A DNA stretch of 64,000 nt from Cymbidium sinense (Eukaryota; Streptophyta; Magnoliopsida; Asparagales; Orchidaceae). Positions 1 through 11,812 of the stretch are shown here, in pieces. The notes below the pieces were generated by a model. It made no database searches and was not told the origin of the DNA. It worked only from the letters and a program-made list of their open reading frames with translations. The stretch spans positions 65,329,555-65,393,554 of the forward strand of contig CM038232.1 of the NCBI GenBank assembly GCA_021442155.1, in the 5' to 3' direction. Numbering within the stretch: the first letter of the stretch is position 1; each line of letters starts with the position of its first letter. The position numbers were made by a program, and so were the translations under genes.

Positions 1-440
1 TGAGAAAATCTCATGAATATGAATTGATTTGATCATGATTTAGGTTAAGTCTTTAAGAGGAAATTTAAAGGACTTAGAAAATTTTTGGAGTTTGGAGCTT
101 GAATTTTAAATTTAGATTGGATTGATTTATATTTATATTTCATTTATATATATGAATATAAATGAGAATATAAATGAGTTATGATAAAAATCTCATGAGT
201 TTGAATTGGTTTGATCATGATTTTGGATAAGTCCTTAAGAGAGGATTAAGGAACTTAGAAACGATTTGGAATTTTTGAATTTGAATTTTGGGTTTAGATT
301 TGATTGATTTAAATTTATATTTCACTTATATATATGAATATAAATGAGAATATAAATGATTTATGAGAAAATTTCAAGGATTTGATTTGATTTGATCATG
401 ATTTAGGCTAAGTCTTCAAGGTGAAAATTAAAGACTTAGA
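1..440. repeat. About 180-bp tandem repeats in element 1 LTR (left copy)
   Basis: Three head-to-tail units of roughly 180 bp, each containing TTTGATCATGATTT, AAGTC.TTAAG, GACTTAGAAA.TTT and an AT-rich inverted repeat CATTTATAT...AATATAAATG. The same units occur about four times at 9115-9830. The full-length LTR at 32405-40030 has only one or two diverged units (39420-39660), so copy number differs between LTRs of one family. Confidence 0.7.
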
Positions 441-762
441 AAATTTTTAGAATTTGAAATTTCATTCATGGGTTCCAATCAGGGATTTCAATCATGGATT
501 TCAATCATATGGCATTGATTTGAATTTGGAGAAAATCAAATAAGATTGATTTAGTGTTTGGCTTGAAGTAAGGAAGGTGAGGAGTGGTTCAAGCTAAGGG
601 TAGGAAAATTTTCCTAATACCCTTAAGGCATGACCTATTCCTATGGCTAACTCTTCTAAGTCTCTAGGGCTAGGTTGAGTGTCCACCTAATCACTAGATG
701 TGTCTTAAGGCTAAGGAACTCTTAAAGTCTAAGAGAAGCTCATTCTAGAAATGAGGTCAATA
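1..762 (-). mobile_element. Tat/Ogre-type LTR fragment, 3' LTR of element 1
   Basis: The outer (5') end of a family LTR read on the minus strand. It closes at the terminus GAGGTCAATA (elsewhere in the window GAGGTCAACA, so minus-strand LTRs begin TGTTGACCTC). The stretch with TATGGCTAACTCTTCTAAG and TCTCTAGGG.TAGGTT.AGTGT just before the end recurs near 10020, 39890, 44370 and, inverted, 47880, which defines the family. It lies next to the 3' UTR of element 1, so it is read as that element's 3' LTR; the rest lies left of the window. Confidence 0.75.
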
Positions 763-3300
763 AAGGTCGCCCAATAGGTGTGCTGTGACTAACAAGGAAC
801 ACCGCACGTATTGGTGTTGACCGAAACGATCCACAACACTGAGAGATCATAAGCACTAACAGAAACGATCTACTCTTAACCCAAGGTGCAAAAAGAATCC
901 AGAGGTTAGTGCGATGTGGCTCTACTTATGTACAAGGCATAAGAGAGGTGGAGGAATCCACTAAAGGATAGTGTGTGAACCTTCCACTAGGGAAGCAGGT
1001 TCAATTCATCCACAAAAGGATGAGAGGTTTGATTTGATTTAAGTCTTGCTCATGAGAAATTTCCACTAGGGAAGAGGGTTAAATTTGTTTCTATTTTCTG
1101 ATATGGGATTTTGAGATGGACCCTGTTGGTTTGTGATGGACTGTATTGAGTAGGAGCCATAGAGGCCTAGACCTAACTCAGATTTATCAATCTAAAGGGG
1201 TAGTCTACTAAACACATAGTAGGACTAGTCAAACAAAGGGATGCTTTCGGTATGCAGTAGCTGTACTAGGAAGAAAACATAGTAGACTTACATCCTCCAA
1301 AGAAGGAACTAGTTACTGGGATAATCGATTAGCAAGATAATAGATTGAAACCAGATTGAGTGAATACGGGGACTTAGATCAACTCAAAGATAGTCAAGAT
1401 TAATTTCATTTTTAGATTTATTTTGATAGATTCTGTTGGTTTATGATGGATCACACTAAGAAAGAGCTTATATTAGCCTAGACCTATCTCAAATTCACTG
1501 AACCGAAGGGAGTAGCTTCTCGACTGATGGGAGAACTATCCAACCAAAGGAGTGCCTTTCGGTTTGGAATGATCAATTCAAGGGAAGAAAGCTCAAGGAC
1601 TCACATCTCCCACTAGAAAAGACCACCAGGGTGATCGATTTCTTTGGGCAAAAAATCGAACCCGACCTAGGCCTGCCCGTTGATTTAAGATAATCATACT
1701 ATAAAGTTTGCGTCATAGTTTTACATCTTCCAAAGTAGAATGATTGTCTGAGTAACCTGGTTTTAATCAAAACAGATTGAACTTGACCTAAGGGTGATAA
1801 TGGATTGAGTGCCAACCTGAGGACTTATCTCGACACATGTAGTAATGCAATTCCTATAAGGAGTTCTATTGACACTGCCCTAAATGTAGGATGCCTTCTT
1901 GGGAAATGGGGCCCTTTTGGGGCTTGAATTCCTAATCCACAAGTGAATATTTTTTTTATTTTGTTTAATTTGTTTTATCGTGGACCCTGTTAGTTTACGA
2001 GGGATCAAACTGAGAAGGAGCTTATATCAGCCTAGACCTATCTTAGATTTACTGAACTAAGGGAGAATCTGTGCATTCGCTGAACAAATTCTCCAACCAT
2101 AAGGGTGGCTATTAGGAAAAGGGAACTGCCCAATCCAAGAGTAACCCGGGTAGTGTTTAAATAGAGTCGCAAAGGACATGATCCAAATAGAATGCCCGCA
2201 GGGAGAGGGGCCACTAAGGGATTAATCCAAAACCCTGGAGAAGATGACTACTATCATATCCAATAGGTATGGCCGCAAGGAGAAAGCACGGGGACTCACA
2301 TCTACCAAGAGTGGTATATCCACTAGGTGAATCGCTGTCAGTATAGGGAACATCAACCAACCTAAGGTGCCCATCAGTTTGCAACAATCAGTTTGGAAGA
2401 AAGCTCGGGGACTCATATTCTCCTATAGAGAAACTGTTTGCAGGAATAGTCTGTCTTCATTTCAACATGTGTCATCTGACCTAGGGAGACTATTGAGTGA
2501 ATGCCATTCGGGGACTTATATCAACTTGAATGTAGTCAAGAGGAAAGGAGCCTATGGGGGACTTACCTTAAACCTCAAATATACTCAACCTAGTTAGATC
2601 ATGATGATTAGTTCAAGAAGAAAGAGTGGGGACTCACATCTTATTACATAAAATCAACACAAGGTAGCTTACTGGCTGGGCAGTGAAGACTATCATATTA
2701 ACAAGGCACTCATTGGTTTACAATGGTCAAATTAGGAAGGAAGCACAGGGACTCACATCTTTCAATAAATGACCATTGGGGTGACATACTTAGCATGTGT
2801 AGACCCGAGCACTAATGAGTGAGTGCCACAAGGGGCTTGCTCCCACATCAAAATAGCTCAAGATAAAAGATTTGTTTTTATTTTTATGCATGTGTTAAAA
2901 TGGAATAGGACACATCTTGGGGACTCTTACACCTACCTTAAACATGCTAGGGGTTTTGATGAAATGGTGCCATGGATGGAAAATAGGATTCCCATTAAGA
3001 AAGGGTGTCGCTTGGGTTCTGTCACACCTATCTTAGTTATGCTAATCAAAATATGATGCCCCTAAAGTTCTCTTACACCTATCCTAATAGTGTCGGGAGA
3101 TTGTGTTTGTGTTGTGAAAGAGGGATAGGTGCCACTTGGGGACTCTTACACCTACCCTAAACACGTCACAGTGGATTCGCAAGACAAGCAAATAACGCTT
3201 CGAAAGAAGAGATGATTTGATGAATGAAATAAGATTTTTATACTTTTTATTAATAATTGTTTTCAAACATGATTTGTTTCATGGGTAATAATTCTTTAAA
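763..3300 (-). repeat. 3' UTR of element 1 with diverged tandem repeats
   Basis: A non-coding stretch between integrase and the 3' LTR on the minus strand. It holds degenerate repeats. A block with CCTGTTGGTTTGTGATGGA, then GCCTAGACCTA.CTCAGATTTA, then an AACCAAAGG-like tract recurs near 1115, 1430 and 1980. GGGGACTCACATCT-like phrases recur near 1590, 2295, 2410, 2630 and 2750. GGGACTCTTACACCTACC.TAAACA recurs near 2930, 3060 and 3150. The short open frames inside are chance. Tat-lineage elements are known for variable, repeat-bearing 3' UTRs; that this region is such a UTR is inferred from position. I could not identify a polypurine tract. Confidence 0.6.
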
Positions 3301-3419
3301 TAGAGCCTATTAATTGGAAGCATTAGGTGTTCCCTTTACAATCAATAAACTGATAAGATCCTTCTTGGTAGGCCTTTTCTATGACATAGGGGTCTTCCCA
3401 AGTGGGTTCAAACTTACCT

Positions 3420-4300
3420 CCCATTTTTCGTTAGGCAACAATTGGTCTCCTTAGGACTAACACAAGTTCTCCTACTTGGAAAGACCTATGGTGGACCAGC
3501 TTATTCTGAGCTTGAATCATTTTGGCCTTGTAGAACTCGAGGTTCTGGCACGCCCGTAGGTGACTTTCCTCCAAACCTTGGAGCTCTTCTAATGATAACT
3601 TTGCATTCTGCTCTATAGTGATCTTGTTACCTAATGATATACTTAGTGACAGGAGTTGAACTTTTAAAGGTAGAATAGCTTCAGACCCATACACTAAGGA
3701 AAATGAGGTGGACTGAGTTGGAGTTCGATATGTGGTGTGGTAGGCCCACAAGGCTTCAACCAACTACTTGTTCTACTATCATTTGTTATCATCAAGAGTC
3801 TTCTTCAGTATCTAGATGAGAGTTTTGTTGAATGCTTTTGCTAAGCTATTTGCTCTGAGATAGTAGATGGTGGAGTATCTCTAGTCTATATTATGTCTTC
3901 TAGTGAAGCTGTTGATCTTTGTCCTTTTGAATGCAGTACCATTATCAGATATAATTCGTCGAGGCACCCCGAAACTATATACAATATGGTTCCTAAAAAA
4001 TTGAAGCACATGAGACCTCTCAGTGGGATGGATTTGTACTTGAAAAAGTAGTCGGTGGCAGCTAAGATGAACCGATGACCCCTGGAAGAAGGAGGATCAA
4101 TCAGACCCACAATGTCGGTGCCCCAACACTCGAATGGTAATGAGGCCAATGTAGGGTGTAGAATGTTGGGTGGTTGGTGGAGGACCACACCGTTACCTAA
4201 CACTGATGGCATCTCCTAGCTACATCCATGTAGTCTATAATCATCGAAGGCAAGTAACATCCTAGTTTCTTAATCTTCATCTTCATCTTCAGACCGGATT
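3420..4300 (-). pseudogene. Integrase remnant, Tat/Ogre-type element 1
   Basis: Integrase would join element cDNA to the chromosome. Reading leftward from about 4300: a zinc-finger remnant (AHQSGLK...RRCHQC, HHCC type), then the core with FECWGTDIVG carrying the first catalytic Asp, and RIISDNGTAF with the second Asp near 3950. The third catalytic position reads SLAKAFNKTL, where the related copy at about 17255 has AEAFNKTL, so the catalytic Glu is Lys here. The C-terminal part (3763-3431) has ALWAYHTTYRTPT..TSFSLVYG and a GELVLVLRR motif. Frames shift several times between 4212 and 3763. Domain identity is confident; the protein cannot be active as it stands. Confidence 0.9.
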
Positions 4301-4454
4301 GATGTGCTCTGCATAGACCTGAGTGTACCTCAGTTACAATGCCATGGGCTCCGTGTTTGTCTAAACAGCGTAATCACATTTGGTCAAAGGACTGGCAGTA
4401 TATGGTACCATCAACGAGAGCATAAGAGAGAGATCTCTGTTTCACCTGATGGGC

Positions 4455-5057
4455 TTATGAATTTTCTTGAGGTAGTTTGTCGATGTTCAAGTAATCTATG
4501 AATAGTTGCCTATAATCCAGCTCCTTCTCCATCTTGGCAATCACAACCTCCCCTTCAAGAGAAGGTCTCTTGATGAGTTCAACATCAATAAGGGATAAGA
4601 CTTGTCTATTTTGGACCCTTATTGAAATGGTCTCATCTTCTAGACATGCCAACTCTTTGGCAAGTTTGGCTAATGCATCCGCTACTGCATTCTCTGCTTG
4701 AAGAACCTTGTAGGTGGTGACTTCAAAAGTTTGGGCCAACAGCTTCATGGTGTACTCAGAGTAATGACGAAGCTTGGGTTTGAGAACCTTGTAGGACCCG
4801 ACAATGTAGTTGACAGCAAACTGAGAATCTCCAAATATGTTGATGCTCTTGACACTGATAGTGATGGCTAACTCAAGATTGGAAATCATAGCCTCATACT
4901 CAGCTTTGTTGTTGGTGTAGGGTTTGGAAAGATAGTATGAGAATCTCATCACATTACAGTCTGGAGTTAAGAGAACTATTCCTACCCCTGTCTTTCTTAG
5001 AAGAGTAGATCCTGGTGCTTATCCTTTATGAAAGGATGCTGCACCATCAAAATACAT
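4455..5057 (-). pseudogene. Archaeal-type RNase H (aRNH) domain, element 1
   Basis: A second RNase H domain lying after the RT-linked RNase H and before integrase, the arrangement typical of Tat/Ogre elements. It starts at an MYFDGAA motif (5057), which carries the first acidic residue, followed by one in-frame stop near 5020. It is then open through NNKAEYEAM (acidic Glu), INIFGDSQ (Asp) and AVADALAKLA (Asp), so the expected acidic residues are all visible. The tail LACLEDETISIRVQNRQV leads into the linker before integrase. This is the best-preserved pol domain in the window and the strongest evidence for the Tat lineage. Whether it is cleaved out as a separate protein cannot be seen. Confidence 0.9.
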
Positions 5058-5139
5058 CTCCCATAGGTGGTTGCCAGCCTCCCCTAAGCTCATGATTTGT
5101 TCATTAGGGAGATCATCACTAAGCAAAAAATCAACAAGA

Positions 5140-6310
5140 AGTGAGTGTGCTGCTGAGAAATCCACAAGTGCCTGTCTTTTTACCGCATGGAGGGTACAAA
5201 TGTGATATCAAACTATGATAGAATCATGGACCATCATGCCAAACATCCAGATAGCGTTGGCCGTGTTATGAGATACTACAGTGGATTTGTTCTAGAGATC
5301 AAGTCCACCTTATGAGAAAGTATATAATGCCTTAGCTTTTGAGAGGCAAAGATCAAAGCTAGGCAATGTTTCTCAATAGGTGGATAGTTTGCTTCAGCAA
5401 AAATAAGATGATGGCTAAGGTATTAGAGAGCGTTCTCCTTCCTTTCATCATTGGCTTGGGCCAATAGAGCATCGAGAGAGTCAACTAATGCATCAGTGTA
5501 AAGGATGAGTGGCCTGCCCGGAATAAGGGCTACTAGAACTGGCAGTTTTACTAAATACAGCTTGATGTCTTCAAAGGCATGCTGACACTTGTCATCCCAC
5601 TTGAACTTATCATCCTTTTTAACAAGTACTAAGAATGGTTTGTATCTCCCCAATAGGTTGGAGATAAAGTGTCTTAGATATGCCAGCCGTCATTGGAAGG
5701 ATTTGAATTGAGTTAAACTCTTAGGAGGTGGCATTTCTAAGATAGCTTTGATCTTTTCTAGACGTATTTATATTCCCCAGTGTCGGACAACAAACCCAAT
5801 GAATTTCCCTGAAGCTACTCTGAATGCACACTTTAGGGGATTGATTTTGAGGTTATATTATCTTAACCGTTCAAAAACTACTCTCAAGTCAAAGAGGTGG
5901 TCTTCTTTTTCTCTACTTTTGAATACTAGATCATCAACATAACACTCAACCTGATGATGGATGAGTTCATTGAAGATCTGAGTCATGGCTCGTTGGTATG
6001 TAGCACTAACATTTTTAAGGTTGAAAGGCATGACCCTATAATAAAAGATTCTGATCGGGGTTTAAAAAGTAGTATTTTTATCATCCTCAGGAGATAACTT
6101 GATTTGGTTATAGCTAGATGACCCATCCATGAAAGAGAAAACTACATGAGATGAGGCTATGTCCACCATTAATTCTAGTTTAGGAAGAAGAAACTCATCC
6201 TTAGGACATGCCTTATTTAAGTCCCTAAAATTGATGCATATGCGACTTTGTCCATTCTTCTTCTTATTTGGGATGACACTAGCTAACTAGGTAGGATATT
6301 TCTCTTCCCT
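5140..6310 (-). pseudogene. Reverse transcriptase and RT-linked RNase H remnant, element 1
   Basis: RT copies element RNA into cDNA. On the minus strand from about 6290: a run like RICINFRDLNKACPKD, then the palm segment VVFSFMDGSSSYNQIKLSPED with the catalytic Asp of FMDG, then RVMPFNLKN..ATYQRAMT, and the YVDD box (codons at 5941-5930). The thumb/connection follows (FIGFVV, MPPPKSLTQFKSF), then the open segment 5653-5423 with HAFEDIK and LILYTDALVDSLDALLAQ, the start of the RT-linked RNase H, which continues as EANYPPIEKHCLAL and RHYILSHK. The RNase H acidic position is kept (YTDA). Several stops and frameshifts break it, including one after the TTF that normally reads TAFRTP. Confidence 0.9.
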
Positions 6311-7600
6311 GATGAAACCAGCAACCATTAGTTTTTTGACTTCAGAGATGACCTGTTGTTCAATTTCTAATCACATGCGTCTAGGAGTTTTCTTAATAGA
6401 GGTAGCATTAGGATCTATTGCTAGCTTGTGGACTGCTACATCAGGAGATAATCTAGGCATCTCTTCATAACTTCATGTGAAGCAGCCTTTAAACTCAGTC
6501 AATAACCTAACTAAGTCATTAGTTTCATCTTCATTCAGCAATTAACTGATGTATGTCGGGCATGAATTTTCTTCTGTCCTGAGGTTGATTTCTTTAAGTT
6601 TGTCTATTGTTGAATGTATCTCATATTCAAATTCTGATTGTGCCTCTTTGATTTAGAGATCATCTGGATCATTTGAGCTTTCTAAATACACATTATCATA
6701 AGAGTTGGTGGTGTGTGAAATGACCCTATCAGACTCCAAATGATTGGTAACAACTAAGCAGTAATCATCATCATTGACTAGACCCACTATACCAAATCCT
6801 AGTCTTGCTCTTGATTATGCTTCCCTGCCTGTATTGTTCCATAGCTTTTCAAAGTACTCTGACCTGTGCCTGGACCATGTGTGAGGAACTAAACCTTTTT
6901 GTATAAGATTATGAACACAAGGCGAGTAAAATTCAAATTTTAATTCCATTAAATCTTTAAGTGTATCCTCCTCAAGTTCTACATCAACTTCAGGACTTGA
7001 GGATGATGATCCCAAAAAGAATCTCTTTGGGTTCATGTCATTGGAAGACTTAGGGACTTCCTTAACTACTAAACCTTCACATTTTTGAGATGTAAGTGAG
7101 GTTAGAGCTAAGGTTCCTAGGTGCTGCATAATAGTCTCATATAAATCTGATTCAAAAAATTTGCTTTGTTTGGAGGCCTGGTCTTCATCTTTGTCTGGAT
7201 CAAAAGTCACCTCTAATGGAACCTACTGAAAGGAGTTGGCTGGTATACTAATCACATTAGACTCATCCTCTGAGCTGGATTCCAAGTATATATGAATAGT
7301 AGGAATACTTTTATGAACTAGAACATGACCTCTATTGGTTGATGGCCAACCAGGGGGTCTTCCACGTCTCAAACTGCCTTTGTTTCTACCTTTGCCTTTA
7401 CCTAGTGGAGGTTGTGGCATCCTACCCACATGTTCATATGATGGAATGAACTGTGGGTGGAATGTAATATGTGGATATATTCCTTCATCAATTCCCTTTT
7501 CTTGTTCAATTGGATTTTCATTTTTCTTTTCTTTTTCTTTTGTCTTTTCTTTTTCTTCATTTTCTTTTTCTTTTACTTTTGAATTTGAATTTTGTCCAAG
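6311..7600 (-). pseudogene. Gag-Pol linker between protease and RT, element 1
   Basis: Two readable stretches. 7429-7223 is basic and Pro/Gly-rich with a Ser/Glu-rich end (LESSSEDESN). 7210-6815 is acidic and Ser-rich (FLGSSSSSPEVDVELEED) and ends near GREA. I recognise no enzyme motif; position between protease and RT makes it the variable spacer common in Tat Pol. The run at 7495-7590 on the plus strand is a low-complexity TTTTCT/TTTTCTTTT tract, which yields Phe/Ser-rich chance frames. 6311-6814 contains broken reading frame leading into RT with no motif I can name. Confidence 0.55.
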
Positions 7601-8040
7601 TTAATGAGAAAGGGTATTTTGATGAAGATAGTAGGTTGCATCCTCATAAGTCTCAACCTCTCTAACTAAAAATGGCTTTTCATCTCCATTGACATGGTAT
7701 TCAATTCCATCTTTTTTGAAGTTGGTGCATTGATGGAGGGAGGATGGAATGATCTTGTTCTGATGTATCCAAGGCCTACTGAGCAAAGTAGTGAATGAAG
7801 TATTCAAATTAATGATGTAAAATTTTGCTTCAGTTTTCCAGTCACCTATCTCCAAATGTAAAACCATGGAACCTAAAGCCCGCTCCCCTTGTTCATTGAA
7901 TCCTCTCAACATCATTCGATCTCCTCGGAGTGTGGAGATGTCGATCCTCAAATAGGCAAGGGTCTTTTGATTCATAATGTTCACTAATGCACCTGGATCC
8001 ACAAGAACTCTGACAAGTATGAACCTGACCATGTCAACTG
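7601..8040 (-). pseudogene. Aspartic protease domain, element 1
   Basis: A retropepsin-like domain that would cut the polyprotein. It reads from about 8032: VLVDPGALVNIM in place of the usual hydrophobic-D-(T/G/S)-G-(A/S) active-site loop, followed by TLAYLRIDISTLRGDRMMLRGFNEQ and then LHLEIGDWKTEAKFYII and TTLLSRPWIH, the second half of the fold. The same segment appears in element 5 at 63540-63900 with DLGAS at the active site. The Pro after the catalytic Asp and Leu for Ser/Ala are departures expected to impair activity. The frame is open for 143 codons, unusual in this decayed element. Confidence 0.85.
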
Positions 8041-9067
8041 TATGTAGAGGGAACGGTTGTGGTCCAAGTCCCCCAGAAGAAGGTCTTCATCTGTGAAGGT
8101 GATCCCCTAAGCTTCTTTTGTATAATGTGCCTCCTCACCTATAGTAGTCAGCTAAGCTAAACATATTTTAGGATCAATGAGCGCCTTGATAAGTGATTCC
8201 CTCATATCTTCAGATAAGATAAGGGCATCGTATATGCTTAGCTTAGATGGCAACTTTCTTAGATGAGAAAGGACATTGTAGTCCACCTTGGGCTGATCCT
8301 CCATAAGCATATCCAAGGGCGGAGCATCTTGTGGAGGAGCTTCTTGATCCTCTATATCAATGACTTGTTTCCCTCTATCTTGAGGTGCTGCCCTAGGAGG
8401 TAGAACCTTTCCACTACGAAGGTTGACTTCGGTGATCTCTTATGGCAGGGTAATGGAATGTTCTACCTACCCATCAGGCTCACTTACAGCTTCTCTTATG
8501 GGACCCTCAGAATCGGATGATTCCATTTTTATCTCAAGAGGCTAACCCATATTATTCAAAGTAGGAAAGTCCAACTCTGAATCAGAAAGATGAAGATCAG
8601 AATTGTTATAGTTATTTTGACTTGAAGAGTTATTATTAGGAATAGAAGAAGACAACCCAGCATAAGTGACACATATGTAATTCAAGCTAGCTTTATTCTT
8701 CAATTTCTTGGATTTGTTTGGAGGTTCAAAGTAAAAATCAAGTAAAGTGAGTGGGGTAATGGATTTGATGCCCTTATCCACTGATACAAGAGTTCTACTA
8801 GTAGAAGAAAAAGAAGAACATGTTGAAGTGGAGAAAGTCGCCAGTGTGAAAGCTACAACTGTAGGCCATAGGCTAGACTCGGTCAGTGGTTGTGCTAATG
8901 GGCTATCCCAGGCTGACACGTTCTACTGCTGCTACTGCTACAGAGTTCCTCCTTTCCTTGAGTTAGCACATGCAACTTGCAAATCTTCCTTGATGTTGGA
9001 GGTTTGAGCTGACTCAGTCACCTGCAAAGAAAGCTTCTTGATCTTCTAGATGATCTTCTTAGAGGTT
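8041..9067 (-). pseudogene. Gag C-terminal linker, element 1, cut at 9067
   Basis: The region upstream of protease on the minus strand. 8919-8542 is Ser/Thr-rich, then NNYNNSDLHLSDSELDFPTLNN. This matches 27384-27100 in element 3 (NNYNNSDHPLSNLEMDFASLNN) and 62993-63244 in element 5, so it is a conserved but unnamed Gag-Pro linker. A plus-strand phrase at about 8405-8430 matches the segment encoding EVNLHSGK in the other copies. At about 9067 the sequence jumps directly into LTR sequence (AAGATTTTGACTTGAAAGGCT), so the Gag core, N-terminus, leader and PBS are missing. The breakpoint has no LTR terminus and is read as a deletion. Confidence 0.7.
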
Positions 9068-10167
9068 CAAGATTTTGACTTGAAAGGCTTAGGTTGAATT
9101 TTGAATGGATTTGGGTTTGATTTTTGGAAGTGGTTTTGACTGTTTGAATTTATATTTCATTTGTATATGCAAATATAAATGAGAATATAAATGGGTCATG
9201 ATAAAATTTCAAGGATTTGAAGTGATTTGCTCATGATTTAGGCTAAGTCTTTTAAGAGGGAATTTAAAGGACTTAGGAAATTTTGGAGTTTTGGATTTGA
9301 TTGTTGAGTTTAGTTTGATTAGTTTATATTTATATTTCATTTATATATGTGGATAGAAATGAGAATATAAATGAGTTATGAAAAAATACCATGAATTTGA
9401 ATTGACTTGATCATGGTTTAGGCTAAGTCTTTAAGAGGAAATTTAAAGGACTTAGGAAATTTTTGGAGTTTGGAGCTTGAATTTTGAATTCAAATTGGAT
9501 TGATTTATATTGATATTTCATTTATATATGTAAATATAAATGAGAATATAAATGAGTTATGAGAAAATCTCATGAGTTTGAATTGGTTTGATCATGATTT
9601 TGGATAAGTCCTTAAGAAAGGATTAAGGAACTTAGAAAATATTTGGAATTTTTGAATTTGAATTTTGGATTTAGATTTGATTGATTTGAATTTATATTTA
9701 ATTTATATATGTGAATATAAATGATAATATAAAGTAGTTTTGAGAAAATTTTAAGGATTTGATTTTATTTGATCATGATTTAGGCTAAGTCCTTAAGGTG
9801 GCAATCAAAGACTTAGAAAATTTTGGAATTTGAAATTTCATTCATGGTTTTCAATCAGGGATTTCAATCATGGATTTCAATCATGTGGTATTGATTTGAG
9901 TTTGGAGAAAATCAAATAATATTGACTTAGAGTTTGACTTGAAGGAAGGAAGGTGAGGAGTGGTTCAAGCTAAGGGTTGGCAAATTTTCCAAACACCCCT
10001 AAGGTATGACCTATTCCTATGGCTAACTCTTCTAAGCCTCTAGGGCTAAGTTGAGTGTCCACCTAATCACTAGATGTGTCTTAAGGCTAGGGAACTCCTA
10101 AAGTCTAAGAGAAGCCCTATGTCTAAGATGGAGGGGTTAAGAGCTCATTCTAAAAATGAGATCAACA
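9068..10167 (-). mobile_element. LTR fragment, outer part of element 1 5' LTR
   Basis: Matches 1-762 closely and in the same orientation, including about four 180-bp tandem units (near 9198, 9378, 9555 and 9735), and ends at the LTR terminus GAGATCAACA (10167). Together with 1-762 it brackets the element 1 internal region as direct repeats. The inner several kilobases of this LTR, the PBS and most of Gag are absent. After the terminus the sequence belongs to another LTR fragment, so 10168-10172 (ATACT) is the candidate target duplication, whose partner would lie left of the window. Confidence 0.75.
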
Positions 10168-11812
10168 ATACTCGAAGGAAATAATAACCTCAGATCTTAA
10201 ATCTAGGGAGCTTTAGTATGAGCAAAAGTATGACAAAAATCTAAGCGAAGATGGGAATAAGGTTAACCTCCACAAGAGAGGATAAACTACCCGACTGCTG
10301 GGCTAACAACTTTCTGGAGTGGCCGCCAACTAACTCCTCCTAGGATTAAAATCTATGTGGTCTGGTTATATGAAATTTTAAGATTATTGGGCTATTATTT
10401 GTTTAGAAAAGAGACTAAAGTCCTTAAACTCACTCTGTAGGAGACTAAAGCATAAGTGTTATAAGTAACTACTTAATCTAATGCAAAATATTTTCAAATT
10501 TTGTTTAATTTTTAATGCTTCATTTGGACAAAGGCTTTAGGATTTTGATGCCTACATGCATGATGAAAGGAAGTTGTTGGCTAAATCAACGAGAAATGAG
10601 TATTTTCCAATAGAAGGGATGCCCTTACTGGTCAACCAATCTCTTATCGTGCAAGGATGGAAATCCTCTATTTTCAAGAGCAAAACAATATGCATGCATG
10701 AATTGAGACATACAACATTCAGCTAAGGGGTTGCTAAATCTTTTAATTATCTTATTTAAGACATAGGCTTTATTATGAGGTTATGAGTTGTAGAAAATTT
10801 TAATTATGAGTGATTAGTTGGGTAGAAAATTTATTTTATCCTAAGAGCATAATCACATCCAAGCCACACATTAAAGCATCAATCATTTAATAAACTAGGA
10901 AAAGCATGTCATTTCTAATGTATAAACTAAAAAAATCATCAAATATTTTATAAAATAGTACAAAAGAAAAAGAGGTTGGTGCAGTCGGGTACCACCATAC
11001 AACCCAAAAAGGAAAAAAATGGGAAGCCGAGCTCTACCCTTATACAACCCGATATATGAAAGAATAATTACAATTTACAAATGAATAAATGCTACATGAG
11101 GGGTTGGGGTTCTTTATTTCTTCATTCTTCATGCTTCACTTCTTTATGTATTTATTTGATTTGATTTGCTCCACTTTAAAGGCATCACAGGGCATCCCAG
11201 GACAAAACCTTATATCCACTACTCATCATATTCCCCCATAGCACCAATCCTAATTCTTAATGAAAAATTACATCGAAAATAAGAAAAGTAAATCTAACTA
11301 CACCTGTAAAATAAGTGTTAGCTTAAAACACATACAATCCCAAGTAGTTATATGTATAGTTTGGGGCTTAGCACCTTCCACATGGGTAACCAAGCACACC
11401 TACCCTGACTTGGATTCTGCTTATGGTTTGAGCAACCTGCAAAGAGAGCATTTATATTTATTTTAAGCATCCATTAAGCATAATCTCCTTCAAAAAATAT
11501 GATTAAACTAATATCGGCCTACCAACTAGTCTACGAAACATACACCCTAACATATAGTCTAAAATATTACATCACAAAATAAAACATGCATCACATCATA
11601 CATCACCCTATCTTAAGACTATAAGTGGTGACTTAGTTCTAATGTGTGTGTTAAGGCTTGTGTGGTATATCTTGCTAGGCATTAGAGTTATAGGTTTCTA
11701 AGTATGGAAAGATTTAATTTAACATGAAAGGTTGGTTTCACTTCAAGTGGTTTATTAGATTTGTGAATTTTAATTTTAAATTTTCTTTTGTTTCATATGA
11801 CCTACATTTAGC

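Noticed and set aside
2222..3266. Short frames in the element 1 3' UTR
   Set aside because: They are chance frames in repeat sequence and do not recur unit to unit.
7335..7665. Phe/Ser-rich plus-strand frames, possible membrane protein
   Set aside because: They come from a TTTTCT low-complexity tract antisense to the Gag-Pol linker.
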